A DNA stretch of 64,000 nucleotides, taken from assembly GCF_030499575.1 (NCBI RefSeq), contig NZ_JASTLC010000001.1:4860001-4924000 (forward strand), read 5' to 3'. Positions within the stretch are counted from its first letter, which is position 1. The number at the start of each line of letters is the position of its first letter. Shown here piece by piece: positions 33,679-42,670 of the stretch. The position numbers and the translations under genes are program-made. The notes below the pieces were generated by a model. The model did not search any database. It had not been told where the DNA came from and worked only from the letters and a program-made list of their open reading frames with translations. This DNA comes from Streptomyces sp. DG2A-72. GTDB lineage: Bacteria > Actinomycetota > Actinomycetes > Streptomycetales > Streptomycetaceae.

Positions 33679-36183
33679 TCAGGTGGCCCGCACCGTGCTC
33701 GCAAAGTCGGGCGGCGGCGGAGGCTCGGGCAGCAGGGACTGCAGCTCGATGTTGATGGAGCGCAGGCGTTCCTGCTCGCCCGCGTCCCGGGCGCGTTCGC
33801 CGTCGCGGATGAGACGGTCGGCCCTGGACGGGTGGCGCATCCGGTCGCGGTAGCGGGCCAGGTTGTCGAAGACGAGCGGCTGCAGCACCCCGGCGCGGTC
33901 CAGGACGCGCATGGCGTGCTCGCGCAGCCGCTCGGTACGGCGGCGCAGCAGGTCGGCGTCGCGGGACTCCACGGCGTCGGCGATGTCGCGCTCGTAGACC
34001 GGCAGGTCCTCGCGGTCGGAAGGGCTGCCGTGTGCGGCGACCAGGTCGCGGACCTCGGTCAGCAACGACTCGGCCGCCCGGACGAGTTCTGGCCAGGTCA
34101 GTTCGTCTTCCACGGCGTCCAGGGCGACCCGCAGATCGAGCAGGCACTTGGCTGCACGGCCCGCCTCGTCGGGGTCGTGCCGGGCCGCCTCGACCGCCCG
34201 GTCCAGCTCGCCGAGCAGGTCCTCGTCGTCCACACGCTGGAGCAGCAGGGCGGCGACGGGGCTGTCCAAGGAGGCGCAGCGGGTGCGCAGTTCGCCGAGC
34301 CTGGCCTGTTCCGCGTCGGCGTCCAGCCGTAGTTCGGCGTGGTCGACGGCGGGTTCGCCGACCAGGTTGACGGTGGTCTCGAACGCCTCGTCCAGCAGGG
34401 GCACGAAGGCGCTGACCTTCACCAGCCGGGAGGCGTCGATCTCGACGGTGAGCCGTACCTCGCTGCCGGCCGGCACGGTCCGGCTCACCCGGTCGGCGCC
34501 GACTTCGATGCGGCCGATGGTGCGGTTGCGGTCGGCTCGGGGGCGTTCGCCCTCCAGGACGGGGATGCGGATCAGTCCGCCGCTGGCGCCCCGCTCGACG
34601 GTGACGGTGGTGCGCAGGGGTGCTGTGCGCCGTACCGGAAGCCGCGCGCCCCGTTCGACGAGCGGGCGTACCTGGTTGTCGGCGAGGCCGACGCCGAGGG
34701 CGTGGGTGAGCATGGGATCGGTCTCGACGGCGCCGACGGTGTAGGTGAGCAGGTCGGGGGTGAGGCGCTGCCGGGTTCCGGCGGCGTCCGTCAGGACGAC
34801 GGCGAAGGTGTTGCGCCGGCCGGGCTCGGCGCGCAGCGTGCTGGTGAACTCGCCGCGTGCGGACAGGGCGATACGGCCGCTGTGCCAGGGCGGGTCCGAC
34901 TCCTCGTTGAGCAGTTCCACGGACATTCCGGAGGCGGCTGTGCCGTCGGCGGCACTCACCCGGCCGACCACCACCGGGTCCAGGTCGGGGCTGACCCGCG
35001 GGTACTCGCAGCGCAGCGTGAAGGCGCCCGGCTCCGGCACGGGCGTGGTCCAGTCGTCGGGGAGCGGCTGGGCACCGGCGAAGATCGCGGCGCCGCGGGC
35101 CACCACGGTCATCGGGTCGTGCCCGAAGTCCATCGGGATGCCGAGGCCGTGGCGCGGGTCGGCCAGGCGCTCGCGCAGGAAGGGCATGGCGGTCTGCCCG
35201 CCCACCATGATCACCTTCTCGATGTCCCCGGGTCCCGCGCCGAGTTCGTCGAGCACCGTGCGGCACAGGTTGACCGACCGGGTGACGAAGGGTTCGGCGA
35301 GCCGTTCCACGTCGGCGCGGCGCAGCTCGTGGAAGAACTCGTACCGGCCGCCGGTGTCGTCGACCAGTTCTACGTCGATGTCGGCGGCGTGCGCGCGGGA
35401 CAGCCGTATCTTCACGGTCTCGGCGGCCTGCTTCAGCGTGGCGACGGCGGCCCGCCACCGCGGGTTGCCGCGGGACAGGTCGGCCAGCTGCGGGACCTGG
35501 CGGACGGCGGCCGGGATCAGCAGCTCCTCCACGATCCGCCAGTCGACGAGCTTTCCGCCGAGGAAGTTGTCGCCGCGGTGGCCGACGACCGAGAACTCCC
35601 CGTCCCGCAGCCGGATCACGGCCGCGTCGAACGTCCCCCCGCCGAAGTCGTACACCAGCCACATCGCGTTCTCGTCCGTGGCCTGGAAGCCGTACGCGTG
35701 GGCAGCCGCCGCGGGCTCCTGGAGCAGCCGGGTGAACTCCAGGCCGCCCAGTCCGGCCGCCCGCCGGGTGGCCTCGCAGGCGTTCAGGTCGAACGCGGCC
35801 GGTACGGTGATCACCGCCGCGCGGATCTCCTCGTCCAGCCGCGCCGCGACGTCCCCCCGTAGCGCGGAGAGCACCTCGGCGGACATCTGCTCCGGCGTCA
35901 GGGTGCGGCCGGAGGCGGGGAAGTGCTTGTCCTGGCCGGCCATGCCCATGCGCAGCTTGAACTCGACACCGGTGTTGTCCGGGTCGCGCTCGCACCGCTC
36001 CCGGGCCGGGCGCCCGACGAAGAGCCGGTCCCGGCGGTCGATCCAGACCGCCGACGGGGTGGTCTCGTCGCCGTCGTTGTTCTTGATCACCTCCGTCTGC
36101 ACACCGCGCAGTACGGCGACCGCGCTGTTCGTGGTGCCGAGGTCGATCCCGATGTCGATGGTGGTCCTGCTGGTCCTGCTCAC
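33679..36183 (-). CDS. Hsp70-family (DnaK-like) chaperone protein
   Basis: An 834-residue Hsp70 relative; GTG at 36183 overlaps the previous stop. The actin-type ATPase is complete: IDLGTTNSAVAVLRG (phosphate 1), VYDFGGGTFDAAVIR (phosphate 2), MVGGQTAMPFLRERL (adenosine). The substrate part differs from DnaK: after about residue 400 it has a large beta region and a helical C-terminus ending without EEVD. It forms an operon with a GrpE-like protein and a membrane zinc-finger protein, so it is probably a specialised chaperone machine. Confidence 0.9.
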   Translation of the reverse strand: MSRTSRTTIDIGIDLGTTNSAVAVLRGVQTEVIKNNDGDETTPSAVWIDRRDRLFVGRPARERCERDPDNTGVEFKLRMGMAGQDKHFPASGRTLTPEQMSAEVLSALRGDVAARLDEEIRAAVITVPAAFDLNACEATRRAAGLGGLEFTRLLQEPAAAAHAYGFQATDENAMWLVYDFGGGTFDAAVIRLRDGEFSVVGHRGDNFLGGKLVDWRIVEELLIPAAVRQVPQLADLSRGNPRWRAAVATLKQAAETVKIRLSRAHAADIDVELVDDTGGRYEFFHELRRADVERLAEPFVTRSVNLCRTVLDELGAGPGDIEKVIMVGGQTAMPFLRERLADPRHGLGIPMDFGHDPMTVVARGAAIFAGAQPLPDDWTTPVPEPGAFTLRCEYPRVSPDLDPVVVGRVSAADGTAASGMSVELLNEESDPPWHSGRIALSARGEFTSTLRAEPGRRNTFAVVLTDAAGTRQRLTPDLLTYTVGAVETDPMLTHALGVGLADNQVRPLVERGARLPVRRTAPLRTTVTVERGASGGLIRIPVLEGERPRADRNRTIGRIEVGADRVSRTVPAGSEVRLTVEIDASRLVKVSAFVPLLDEAFETTVNLVGEPAVDHAELRLDADAEQARLGELRTRCASLDSPVAALLLQRVDDEDLLGELDRAVEAARHDPDEAGRAAKCLLDLRVALDAVEDELTWPELVRAAESLLTEVRDLVAAHGSPSDREDLPVYERDIADAVESRDADLLRRRTERLREHAMRVLDRAGVLQPLVFDNLARYRDRMRHPSRADRLIRDGERARDAGEQERLRSINIELQSLLPEPPPPPDFASTVRAT

Positions 36184-36596
36184 TGTCCCGCTCCCCCTTC
36201 CTCTTTGGGCTCCTCCGGCGGCGTGCCCACGATCACTTCGCCCAGCGCGAGGGGCGTACCGCGCAGGTACACGGCGGGCCGGACGGTCTCCACGACCTCG
36301 TCGCGTTCCAGGCCGGGCATCGGCTGGTAGGCCAGGACCCGCATCCGCAGCCCGGGGTCGAAGACGGTGCCGTCGTACGACCGGGTCTGTACGCCGCTCT
36401 CCACGAGGGCGTCCACGACGGCGTCGAGGTGGCGGCGCACCCCGGCGGAGGTGCCGTCGGCCACCTCGACCTTGTTGCGCAGCCGCCACACGGCCGTGGC
36501 GAGCTCGACGAGGGCACCGGCCTCCAGGACGACGGGGGCGGTGAGGGGTGCGGGCGTGGGGGTGGGGGTCCCGGTGCCGGGAGGGGTGGGCGGCAT
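36180..36596 (-). CDS. GrpE-like nucleotide exchange factor
   Basis: A 138-residue protein. After a Pro/Thr-rich start, a helix (LVELATAVWRLRNKVE) is followed by a GrpE-type beta domain: GVQTRSYDGTVFDPGLRMRV, VVETVRPAVYLRGTPLALGE, VIVGTP. GrpE exchanges ADP on Hsp70. The long coiled coil of standard GrpE is much shortened. Overlaps the Hsp70 GTG by 4 bases. Confidence 0.72.
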   Translation of the reverse strand: MPPTPPGTGTPTPTPAPLTAPVVLEAGALVELATAVWRLRNKVEVADGTSAGVRRHLDAVVDALVESGVQTRSYDGTVFDPGLRMRVLAYQPMPGLERDEVVETVRPAVYLRGTPLALGEVIVGTPPEEPKEEGGAGQ

Positions 36597-36600
36597 CAGA

Positions 36601-38553
36601 TCACTTCTCCCTGTTGCTCGGTAGGCAGGCCAACAACATCAGGAGCACGCCACCGCCCGCGCCGCCCCACTGGCCCAGCGCCTCCCCAGTGGGGGTGGTG
36701 CGCCCGACTACGAAACTGGCGACGATCAGACCGGCCGCAGCCAGTACGACGACCAGCGCGAGGATCGTCTTGCCTCGCCGCTCCAGAACCCAGGGGGCGT
36801 AGATCAACAGGACCGCCCGCACGAGCGAGTCCCCATACGATCCCGCGTACGGGTTGGGCCGACGCGTGGGCGGCGCGTACGGGTCCGGTGACAGCCCGGC
36901 CTGACCCAGCAGGACCCGCGCCTGGGACCGGCAGTTGGCGCAGCACGGAATCCCGATGCTCTGCGGGCCCCCGATGCCGTCCCGGGCGACGGTCAGCACC
37001 TCGGACGCACCCACGGACCGGCCGCAGCGGAAGCACTGCCCCGGGATTCCGGCGACCGCCGGTGCCGTATCGAAATCGAACGAAGACTGGTAGGTCGCCG
37101 CCCGGTCGAGCGTGTCGATGTTCTTCCGGATCACCGACCGGCCCTCCTCGCTCACGGCGAGGGGCAGCACCCTGCGGTAGCCGGCGAGGGCCTTGACGCG
37201 GTCGCGGGTGGTGTTGGCGTACTCGGTGAACAGCTTGCACGCCGCCATGGCCACCGCGTCGCGGACCTGGTCGGTCTCGGGGGCGTGCGGACGCAGCTCC
37301 CGCAGCTCACGCAGGCGCGGTTCTACGGTGTCCAGCAGCCGGGACGCCTGCTCCGCGGCACGCCCCGGCGACCGCTCGCCGCGCTCCACGGTCTCCTTGC
37401 ACTCCAGGAGGATGTCGTTGCTCAGCAGCACGGCGAGGTTCTTCTCGACAAGGGTGCGTACGTCGCCGCTCGCGGCGAGCCCGCGCGCCGACCGCAGGTG
37501 CGCGGCGGCCCGGTTGACGAGGGGGTCGTGGGCGGTGGACGCGTTCGAGGTCAGGCTGTTCGCACAGGCCACCGAGCAGGCGTTGACCGCGCCCGCCACC
37601 TCGTCGGCCGCATCGGCCACCACGGCGTGCTTCTTGCCCAGTACGGCACGCAGCACCCGGACGTCCGTCTTCGTCTCGGCCAGCAGCGAGTCGGCGGCCC
37701 GCTCCAGCGCCGCCGGGTCCGCACCGGGGCCGGGTAAGGCCTCCGTCCGGTTCCGGACTGCGGCGGCGAGCGGCGCGACAACGCGGCGGAGGGCGGCGTC
37801 CACCACCCCGTCGCTCACTTTCAAGCCCCGCATCAGCGACACGTGCTGCCGGGCAGCGTCCTCGCCCCCTCGCTGCCGGGCAGCGTCCACCGCGACCTGC
37901 GCGTGCAGGTCCAGCAGCACCGCGGGCAGGGCCTCCCGGAATGCGGCGCCGTCCACCGTGCGCAGCCGGGGGTCGTCGAGTACGCGGATCCGCTCGTCGA
38001 CCCACTGCCAGCAGCCGTCGTCCGCCAGCACCAGCCGCCAGTACCGGTAGGCCCGCTCCCACAGCATCCGGAGCGTGCCGTCGCCCAGGAACGCCTTCGC
38101 CTCCAGGGCTTCGGTGTGGTGGAGGACGGCGAGGTTGTGGACGGCGATGGTGCGGGCCCTCGGATCGGCTGCCGCTTCGGCAGGGGATCCGGCGAGCCGG
38201 GCCCACACCTCCCGAGCCTGCGTCAACTCCGTCCCGCCGGTCTCCGCAAGCGGCCAGAACCAGAAGAACTCGTCCACCACCCGCCGTACCGGATCCTCCA
38301 GCCGCCGCAGTGCCTCCCGTACGGCGATGTGGTCGGGCACCGGGTCCGGCGCCAGCCACCGCGCCTCCCCCGCCGCCGGCCCCCCGGTCCGTTCAGCCCT
38401 CAGCGCCTCGGCCGCACGCACCTCGGAGACCCGACGCCGCACCGCCCGCGGCGTCGCCGTCACCGCCAGCCCGCTGACCCGGAACGCATTACGCCGGTAC
38501 AGCTCCCGGTCCAGGGCGTCCCCGAGCCACGTCGGCACCTCCACCCGAGCCAT
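36601..38553 (-). CDS. Membrane-anchored zinc-finger protein with J-like N-terminus
   Basis: A 650-residue protein, ATG at 38553. The first about 100 residues (ELYRRNAFRVSGLAVTATPR, then LRRLEDPVRRVVDEFFWFWP) recall the truncated J-like domain of bacterial Hsp70 partners, but no HPD is visible. A long helical repeat-like middle precedes a zinc ribbon CFRCGRS...CCANC (about residues 560-590) and two C-terminal membrane segments (TILALVVVLAAAGLIVASFV and GGVLLMLLACLP). It is first in the operon and probably recruits the Hsp70 to the membrane or to a client. Confidence 0.7.
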   Translation of the reverse strand: MARVEVPTWLGDALDRELYRRNAFRVSGLAVTATPRAVRRRVSEVRAAEALRAERTGGPAAGEARWLAPDPVPDHIAVREALRRLEDPVRRVVDEFFWFWPLAETGGTELTQAREVWARLAGSPAEAAADPRARTIAVHNLAVLHHTEALEAKAFLGDGTLRMLWERAYRYWRLVLADDGCWQWVDERIRVLDDPRLRTVDGAAFREALPAVLLDLHAQVAVDAARQRGGEDAARQHVSLMRGLKVSDGVVDAALRRVVAPLAAAVRNRTEALPGPGADPAALERAADSLLAETKTDVRVLRAVLGKKHAVVADAADEVAGAVNACSVACANSLTSNASTAHDPLVNRAAAHLRSARGLAASGDVRTLVEKNLAVLLSNDILLECKETVERGERSPGRAAEQASRLLDTVEPRLRELRELRPHAPETDQVRDAVAMAACKLFTEYANTTRDRVKALAGYRRVLPLAVSEEGRSVIRKNIDTLDRAATYQSSFDFDTAPAVAGIPGQCFRCGRSVGASEVLTVARDGIGGPQSIGIPCCANCRSQARVLLGQAGLSPDPYAPPTRRPNPYAGSYGDSLVRAVLLIYAPWVLERRGKTILALVVVLAAAGLIVASFVVGRTTPTGEALGQWGGAGGGVLLMLLACLPSNREK

Positions 38554-39049
38554 GGGACCCCTCCGACCGCTGCCCGCCGCCAACGACGACGCCGAGTCTG
38601 TCGCCGGCCCGTCGGGACCGGTCCCCGATCCATCCCGGCGTCCGCCGTGGGTGGGCTCTTCGCCGGTCGTCCCCTTCAACTCCCGTTCTCCGCAAGGCTC
38701 CACGGCTCGGCTGGCCTTCACGGGATGCGGGGGCAGTGCGGCGGTCCGACGTGGGCGGCCGAGATCGTCGCTGGGCCAGGTTCAGGCGACGCCACCCCCT
38801 TCGCAAGATATAGGGGTATGTTTTATGGAGTCGTACTTCTATATCCGGGCACGCGCATCACATGGACGATCTGGCCCGCGCCCTTCCTGGCATTCCTCCG
38901 CCAAGCTCTCGCCTGCCTTGGCGCCTCTGAACCACACGTGACCTGCTCACCTGCTAGTTTGCAACTTGCCGACTCGCCTATACGAGTAGGCCTGTTGAGG
39001 CGGATGAGTTCGGGACAGCGCCCCCACACACCACCGCACACCATGCCGA
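38554..39049. other. Intergenic region with a small coding relic
   Basis: No intact gene. The plus strand at about 38820-38935 reads MFYGVVLLYPGTRITWTIWP, similar to LITWTIRPVLFLP in the hypothetical protein at 40822, so a fragment of a paralogue is likely. An AT-rich tract (ATATAGGGGTATGTTTTATGG) precedes it. ACTCGCCTATACGAGT at 38971-38986 is a short palindrome near the end of the GntR gene. Confidence 0.4.
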
Positions 39050-39838
39050 TCAGGTCGCCGGAAGTTGGTACGACAACACGTACGCGTCCGCCGCCATCAC
39101 CGTGTCGCAGACCTCCACGGCTCGCCCCTCCGTGTCGAAGGCGGTACGGATGAGGTGGATGACCGGCACGCCGGAGGCCAGCCGGAGTGTCTTCACTTCG
39201 GCGGGTGAGGGCATCCGGGCGCGGATCTCCTCCTCGAAGTGGTCGAGGCGGTGGCCGAGTTCTTCGAGGCGGGCGTAGATGCCACCCGGACCGGGGTTGG
39301 GCTCGGCGATGGGGGTCCCGCGCGCAATGTCGAGGGGCAGGTAGGAGGTGGCGAACTCCACGGGCCGCCCGTCGAGGAGATACCGGCGCCGACGTGCGAG
39401 CACGCGGCGTACGGACCCGAGCCGGGTGGAGATGTCCTGGCTGGGCTTCTCTTGCTTGACCTCCAGGCTGTCGACCTGAGGGTGGCTGCCGGCCGCGTCG
39501 GCCTCGACGATGAAGGCGGACTTGCCCTGCTCCCGGTGCCGCCGGGCGAACCGGTCGGAGGCGAGCCGCCGCACGGGAGGCCGGGGCCGGACGAAGACAC
39601 CCTTGCCGTGCTCGGCATGCACGAGCCCCTCACCCTGAAGGATGGAGAAGGAGTTTCGAACCGTCATACGGGAAACCCCGTAATGATCGACAAGTTCAGC
39701 CTCCGAGGGCAGCTTGTCGCCTTCTCTGAACCGCCCACGGTCAATGGCTTCACGCAACTGATCAGCAATCTGCCGGAAGACCGCACGATCGCTCGTGGGG
39801 TCGAGATCACCGAGAAGGCCCGAAGGAAGAGGGCTCAC
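39050..39838 (-). CDS. GntR/HutC-type regulator with UTRA domain
   Basis: A 262-residue protein: winged helix FRQIADQLREAIDRGRF, LPSEAELVDHYGVSRMTVRN (recognition helix) and GLVHAEHGKGVFV; then a UTRA effector domain (RRRRYLLDGRPVEFATSYLP, GVPVIHLIRTAFDTEGRAVE). Such regulators sit beside NUDIX and ATPase genes in Streptomyces accessory regions and resemble KorSA-type regulators of integrative elements. It is divergent from the NUDIX gene. Confidence 0.9.
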   Translation of the reverse strand: MSPLPSGLLGDLDPTSDRAVFRQIADQLREAIDRGRFREGDKLPSEAELVDHYGVSRMTVRNSFSILQGEGLVHAEHGKGVFVRPRPPVRRLASDRFARRHREQGKSAFIVEADAAGSHPQVDSLEVKQEKPSQDISTRLGSVRRVLARRRRYLLDGRPVEFATSYLPLDIARGTPIAEPNPGPGGIYARLEELGHRLDHFEEEIRARMPSPAEVKTLRLASGVPVIHLIRTAFDTEGRAVEVCDTVMAADAYVLSYQLPAT

Positions 39839-39849
39839 GCGTACTCCCT

Positions 39850-39859
39850 TAGATATCTA
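39850..39859. promoter_or_regulatory. GntR operator candidate
   Basis: TAGATATCTA, a perfect palindrome followed by GACGAG, 11 bases upstream of the gntR start and 63 bases upstream of the NUDIX start. A GntR dimer here could repress both directions. Confidence 0.5.
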
Positions 39860-39921
39860 GACGAGTGGGCGAGTGTTGTTGCTACGGTGGAGAGCCTAGC
39901 CAGCCGAGAGGGCCGAGGAAC

Positions 39922-40353
39922 GTGAGCACTGACCGCCCGCACTCCGTGAGCGTCGCCGGGGTTGTCGTCGACACCCAGGGCCGTGCCCTCCTGATCCAGC
40001 GCCGCGACAACGGCAAGTGGGAACCCCCGGGCGGCGTCCTCGAACGCGAGGAAACCATCCCCGAGGCCCTCCAACGCGAAGTCCTCGAAGAAACCGGCAT
40101 CAAGATCGCACTTCCCGCGACCCTGACCGGCGTCTACAAAAACATGACAGGCTTGATCGTCTCGCTGGTCTTCCGCTGCGAAGCCGCCGACGGCACGCCC
40201 ACCACGGGAAGCGAGACCCGCGCGCTGCGCTGGGCCACCCGCGAAGAAGTCTCCGAACTCGCCGACGAGGCATACGCAATCCGCGTCCTGGACGCCCTCG
40301 ACGCAGCGTCTCCGCCGGCTATCCGCGCCCACGACGGCGTGAAACTCGTCTAG
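39922..40353 (+). CDS. NUDIX hydrolase
   Basis: A 143-residue protein with GTG start behind GAGGAA. The NUDIX box is complete: GGVLEREETIPEALQREVLE then ETGI. It begins SVSVAGVVVDTQGRALLIQRR. It hydrolyses a nucleoside-diphosphate derivative of unknown identity. In pSAM2-type elements a NUDIX protein (Pif) controls transfer, but here no transfer genes are present. Confidence 0.9.
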   Translation: MSTDRPHSVSVAGVVVDTQGRALLIQRRDNGKWEPPGGVLEREETIPEALQREVLEETGIKIALPATLTGVYKNMTGLIVSLVFRCEAADGTPTTGSETRALRWATREEVSELADEAYAIRVLDALDAASPPAIRAHDGVKLV

Positions 40354-40399
40354 CCCGAACCCGCTGCACATGGCTGCCTACCAGCACGAAGGAACTTGT

Positions 40400-40828
40400 A
40401 TGCACGAGTATATGAGTACCCCCCGGGTCTGGGGACTCACTTGCCCAGGCCTTCCGGAAGAGGTCAGCCGGGCCCGCCGCTGGACCCGCGACATCCTGCG
40501 CGACTCGCCCTTAGCGGAAGATGCCGAACTGATCGTGAGCGAGCTGAGCGCGAACGCGATCCTGCATACGGCCAGCGGGCGTGACTGCGGAACCTTCCAT
40601 CTGGCCCTGGCAGTGTCAGCCCAGGTGATCGCCCTGTCAGTGACGGATGACGGAGGCACCGGCACACCCCCCAAGGTCGAGCACGAGGACCAGGAGGCGG
40701 AGCACGGCCGAGGCTTGGGCATGGTCAGCGTGATCGCCCACCGGGTCGTGGTCCACGACAGCAACGGCGGCCACACGGTCACAGCGGAACTCTTCACCGA
40801 TACGCGTGCGGGAGGTCACCCGTGCTGA
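40400..40828 (+). CDS. Anti-sigma-type serine kinase-like ATPase (HATPase)
   Basis: A 142-residue protein; ATG at 40400 follows GAAGGAAC at a good distance. SELSANAILHTASG (N box), LSVTDDGGTGTPP (G1) and EHGRGLGMVSVIAHR (G2) are the ATP site of RsbW/SpoIIAB-like proteins, abundant in Streptomyces. It may phosphorylate or bind an anti-anti-sigma factor. Overlaps the next gene by 7 bases. Confidence 0.88.
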   Translation: MHEYMSTPRVWGLTCPGLPEEVSRARRWTRDILRDSPLAEDAELIVSELSANAILHTASGRDCGTFHLALAVSAQVIALSVTDDGGTGTPPKVEHEDQEAEHGRGLGMVSVIAHRVVVHDSNGGHTVTAELFTDTRAGGHPC

Positions 40829-41208
40829 TGGACAGGCCCTTGCCCGGCTTCTGGTGCGAATGCTGGACCGAAGACCTCACCGACACCCCAGGACAGCCGA
40901 CACTCCGCGCATCCTTCGACGCCTACTCAGCACCCCAGGCTGACAGATGGGTTGCGACCACGCTCCGCACCATCACGCCAGCACTGGACCCGGACGCCTC
41001 CGACGAAGCATGGCACTGGCTGTACTTCGGCCGCATCAGGACCAGGCGAGCGCTCCTGCGGTTCGAGCCGTGCACGGTGTCGGTGACCCAAGCCGACACA
41101 CTCATCACCTGGACGATCCGGCCCGTGCTCTTCCTACCGCTGGCACGCCGCCGAGACGCCGAACTTCCATCCTGTGCTTACGACTTCGAGCCCCACGCGA
41201 CCGACTGA
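40822..41208 (+). CDS. Conserved hypothetical protein
   Basis: A 128-residue protein starting with GTG inside the end of the ATPase gene. It is aromatic-rich (GFWCECWTEDL, DEAWHWLYFGRI, LITWTIRPVLFLPLARR) with no known motif or membrane segment. A fragment similar to its C-terminus lies at about 38860-38930. Usual companion of the GntR/NUDIX/ATPase module; function unknown. Confidence 0.6.
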   Translation: MLMDRPLPGFWCECWTEDLTDTPGQPTLRASFDAYSAPQADRWVATTLRTITPALDPDASDEAWHWLYFGRIRTRRALLRFEPCTVSVTQADTLITWTIRPVLFLPLARRRDAELPSCAYDFEPHATD

Positions 41209-41409
41209 GTTACAACTTTCTCTACGGGTTCAAGGCGGCTCGCTCCGCTCCCCGCGCGCGGCCCGGCCCCCGGCCGGGCCTGCGCTCCTGTCTCCGCCCC
41301 GCTCCAGCCCGGCCGGCGCCCGTGCCGCGCACACAGCAATCAGCCGCCTGATGCCAGAGAAGGGGTACGTCGTGGCTGGGGCGGTCGGCTCCGCGGCTTT
41401 ACGCAGCCA

Positions 41410-41520
41410 CTTTGGCGCGAGCCTCGAAGATCATGGCCCCAACGTCGTGCTTTACCGGGCAGGTCCACAGACTACCCGACGCGCCGGAAGCTTACGGGGC
41501 CATGATCACTCGCGCCAAAG
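41410..41520. repeat. Large inverted repeat
   Basis: CTTTGGCGCGAG + CCTCGAA + GATCATGGCCCC (41410-41440) is complementary to GGGGCCATGATC + ACT + CGCGCCAAAG (41496-41520), giving two paired blocks around an about 55-base centre with further short pairing (ACCGGGCAGG / ACTACCCG). The surrounding 41209-41633 has no convincing gene. It could be a structured RNA, a strong terminator or an element end. Confidence 0.7.
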
Positions 41521-41633
41521 CAGCTCCAGCCCAAAGCCGCTACGCCGACCTCACGAGTGCGGCACACTGTAGACGAAACAACTGCGGGCGAGGCTCTGCG
41601 ACTCCGAATGGCACGAGCATAGGCAGGGTTCGA

Positions 41634-42578
41634 ATGGCGCTACTGCAAGACCTAATTAGAGATGCTGCTGGCGAAACGGTATCCACGACAAGCCTTCTTC
41701 GTCAGGCTCGAATTGCAGCAACTCGCTTGCGAATTTCCGAAGCCCTGAAGTGGATCGAATCTGAGCTACAGGGATATCCTGATGATGAGGTTCCGGCTTA
41801 TCGAGGACCTATCCCGGTCCACACTTTGGGTAACTTCGTAGGCCCTTTCGGCTCAGGCATGAACAATGCCCCCATCGCCATTTCCATGCTACCCGATAGG
41901 TTCAATCCGGCACGACTGTCCAGTACTCACATCCGTCAAAGCGTTTCTGAGATTGAAGAAATCCTAAGAGGGGATCTAAGGGGTGGAATTGGCGCACCAT
42001 GGACGGCAGACATGGTGGCGCAATTCAACTATCATCACAGTCGCGGCGATTTCACTCTTTACGAAGGAATGGGTGCAACGCGCATCTGGCGGTCAATCGC
42101 GCCCTCCCAACTGCATGCCGTTCTAGACTCAGTGCGCACACGAATTCTTGATTTTGCACTCAAGCTGGAAGCGGAAGACCCTGAGGCTGGCGAGAAGGCT
42201 GGAGAATCACTCGTGACATCCGAAAAAGGGAACGAGATCTTCAACACGGTAGTCAACGGCGCTGGATCGAACGTTGCACTAAATTCAAGTAACTTCACTC
42301 AAAACTCTTACGTCAACCCTCCCAAGACAGATGATGAACTCATCGAGAGGTTGAGACAAGCGGGAGTCAATGAAGAGCTACTGACCTCTCTAGCTGAGGC
42401 CGTTGCAGAGGACCGCACTGACGCTGGGGGCACACTGTCTGAACCTGGCCCTCGCGTTCAGGGATGGCTTGGAAGGGTTATGGCTCTCGGAGCCAGGTCA
42501 TCTGAAGCTATTGGTACCGGGGTTGCAGGCGGAGTGGTTACAGAGCTAGTTCTCAGCTACTTCGGCCTGGGTGGCTAA
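41634..42578 (+). CDS. AbiTii-domain protein
   Basis: A 314-residue protein. Residues about 1-190 match AbiTii: LLQDLIRDAAGETVSTTSLL, LRISEALKWIESELQGYPDD and VPAYRGPIPVHTLGNFVGPFG (in parts: EVPAYRGPIP, GNFVGPFGSG). AbiTii occurs in predicted abortive-infection and conflict systems; its activity is not established. The second half has a low-complexity Asn/Ser stretch (NVALNSSNFTQNSYVNPP) and a C-terminal glycine-rich hydrophobic helix (GTGVAGGVVTELVLSYFGLGG, about residues 293-314) that could insert in membrane. DNA is markedly less GC-rich than the flanks. The Ntn-hydrolase follows 92 bases downstream. Confidence 0.8.
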   Translation: MALLQDLIRDAAGETVSTTSLLRQARIAATRLRISEALKWIESELQGYPDDEVPAYRGPIPVHTLGNFVGPFGSGMNNAPIAISMLPDRFNPARLSSTHIRQSVSEIEEILRGDLRGGIGAPWTADMVAQFNYHHSRGDFTLYEGMGATRIWRSIAPSQLHAVLDSVRTRILDFALKLEAEDPEAGEKAGESLVTSEKGNEIFNTVVNGAGSNVALNSSNFTQNSYVNPPKTDDELIERLRQAGVNEELLTSLAEAVAEDRTDAGGTLSEPGPRVQGWLGRVMALGARSSEAIGTGVAGGVVTELVLSYFGLGG

Positions 42579-42670
42579 TAGACCAGCCCGGAGATTCACG
42601 GAAGGCGCAATAAAGCAACCTTTCATGGAATAGGGCGTGACCCTGTGATCCTCAAAGATATGAGGCTGAA

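Noticed and set aside
34339..36544. Long plus-strand open frames opposite the Hsp70 gene
   Set aside because: They are GC-bias shadows of an unmistakable Hsp70 on the minus strand.
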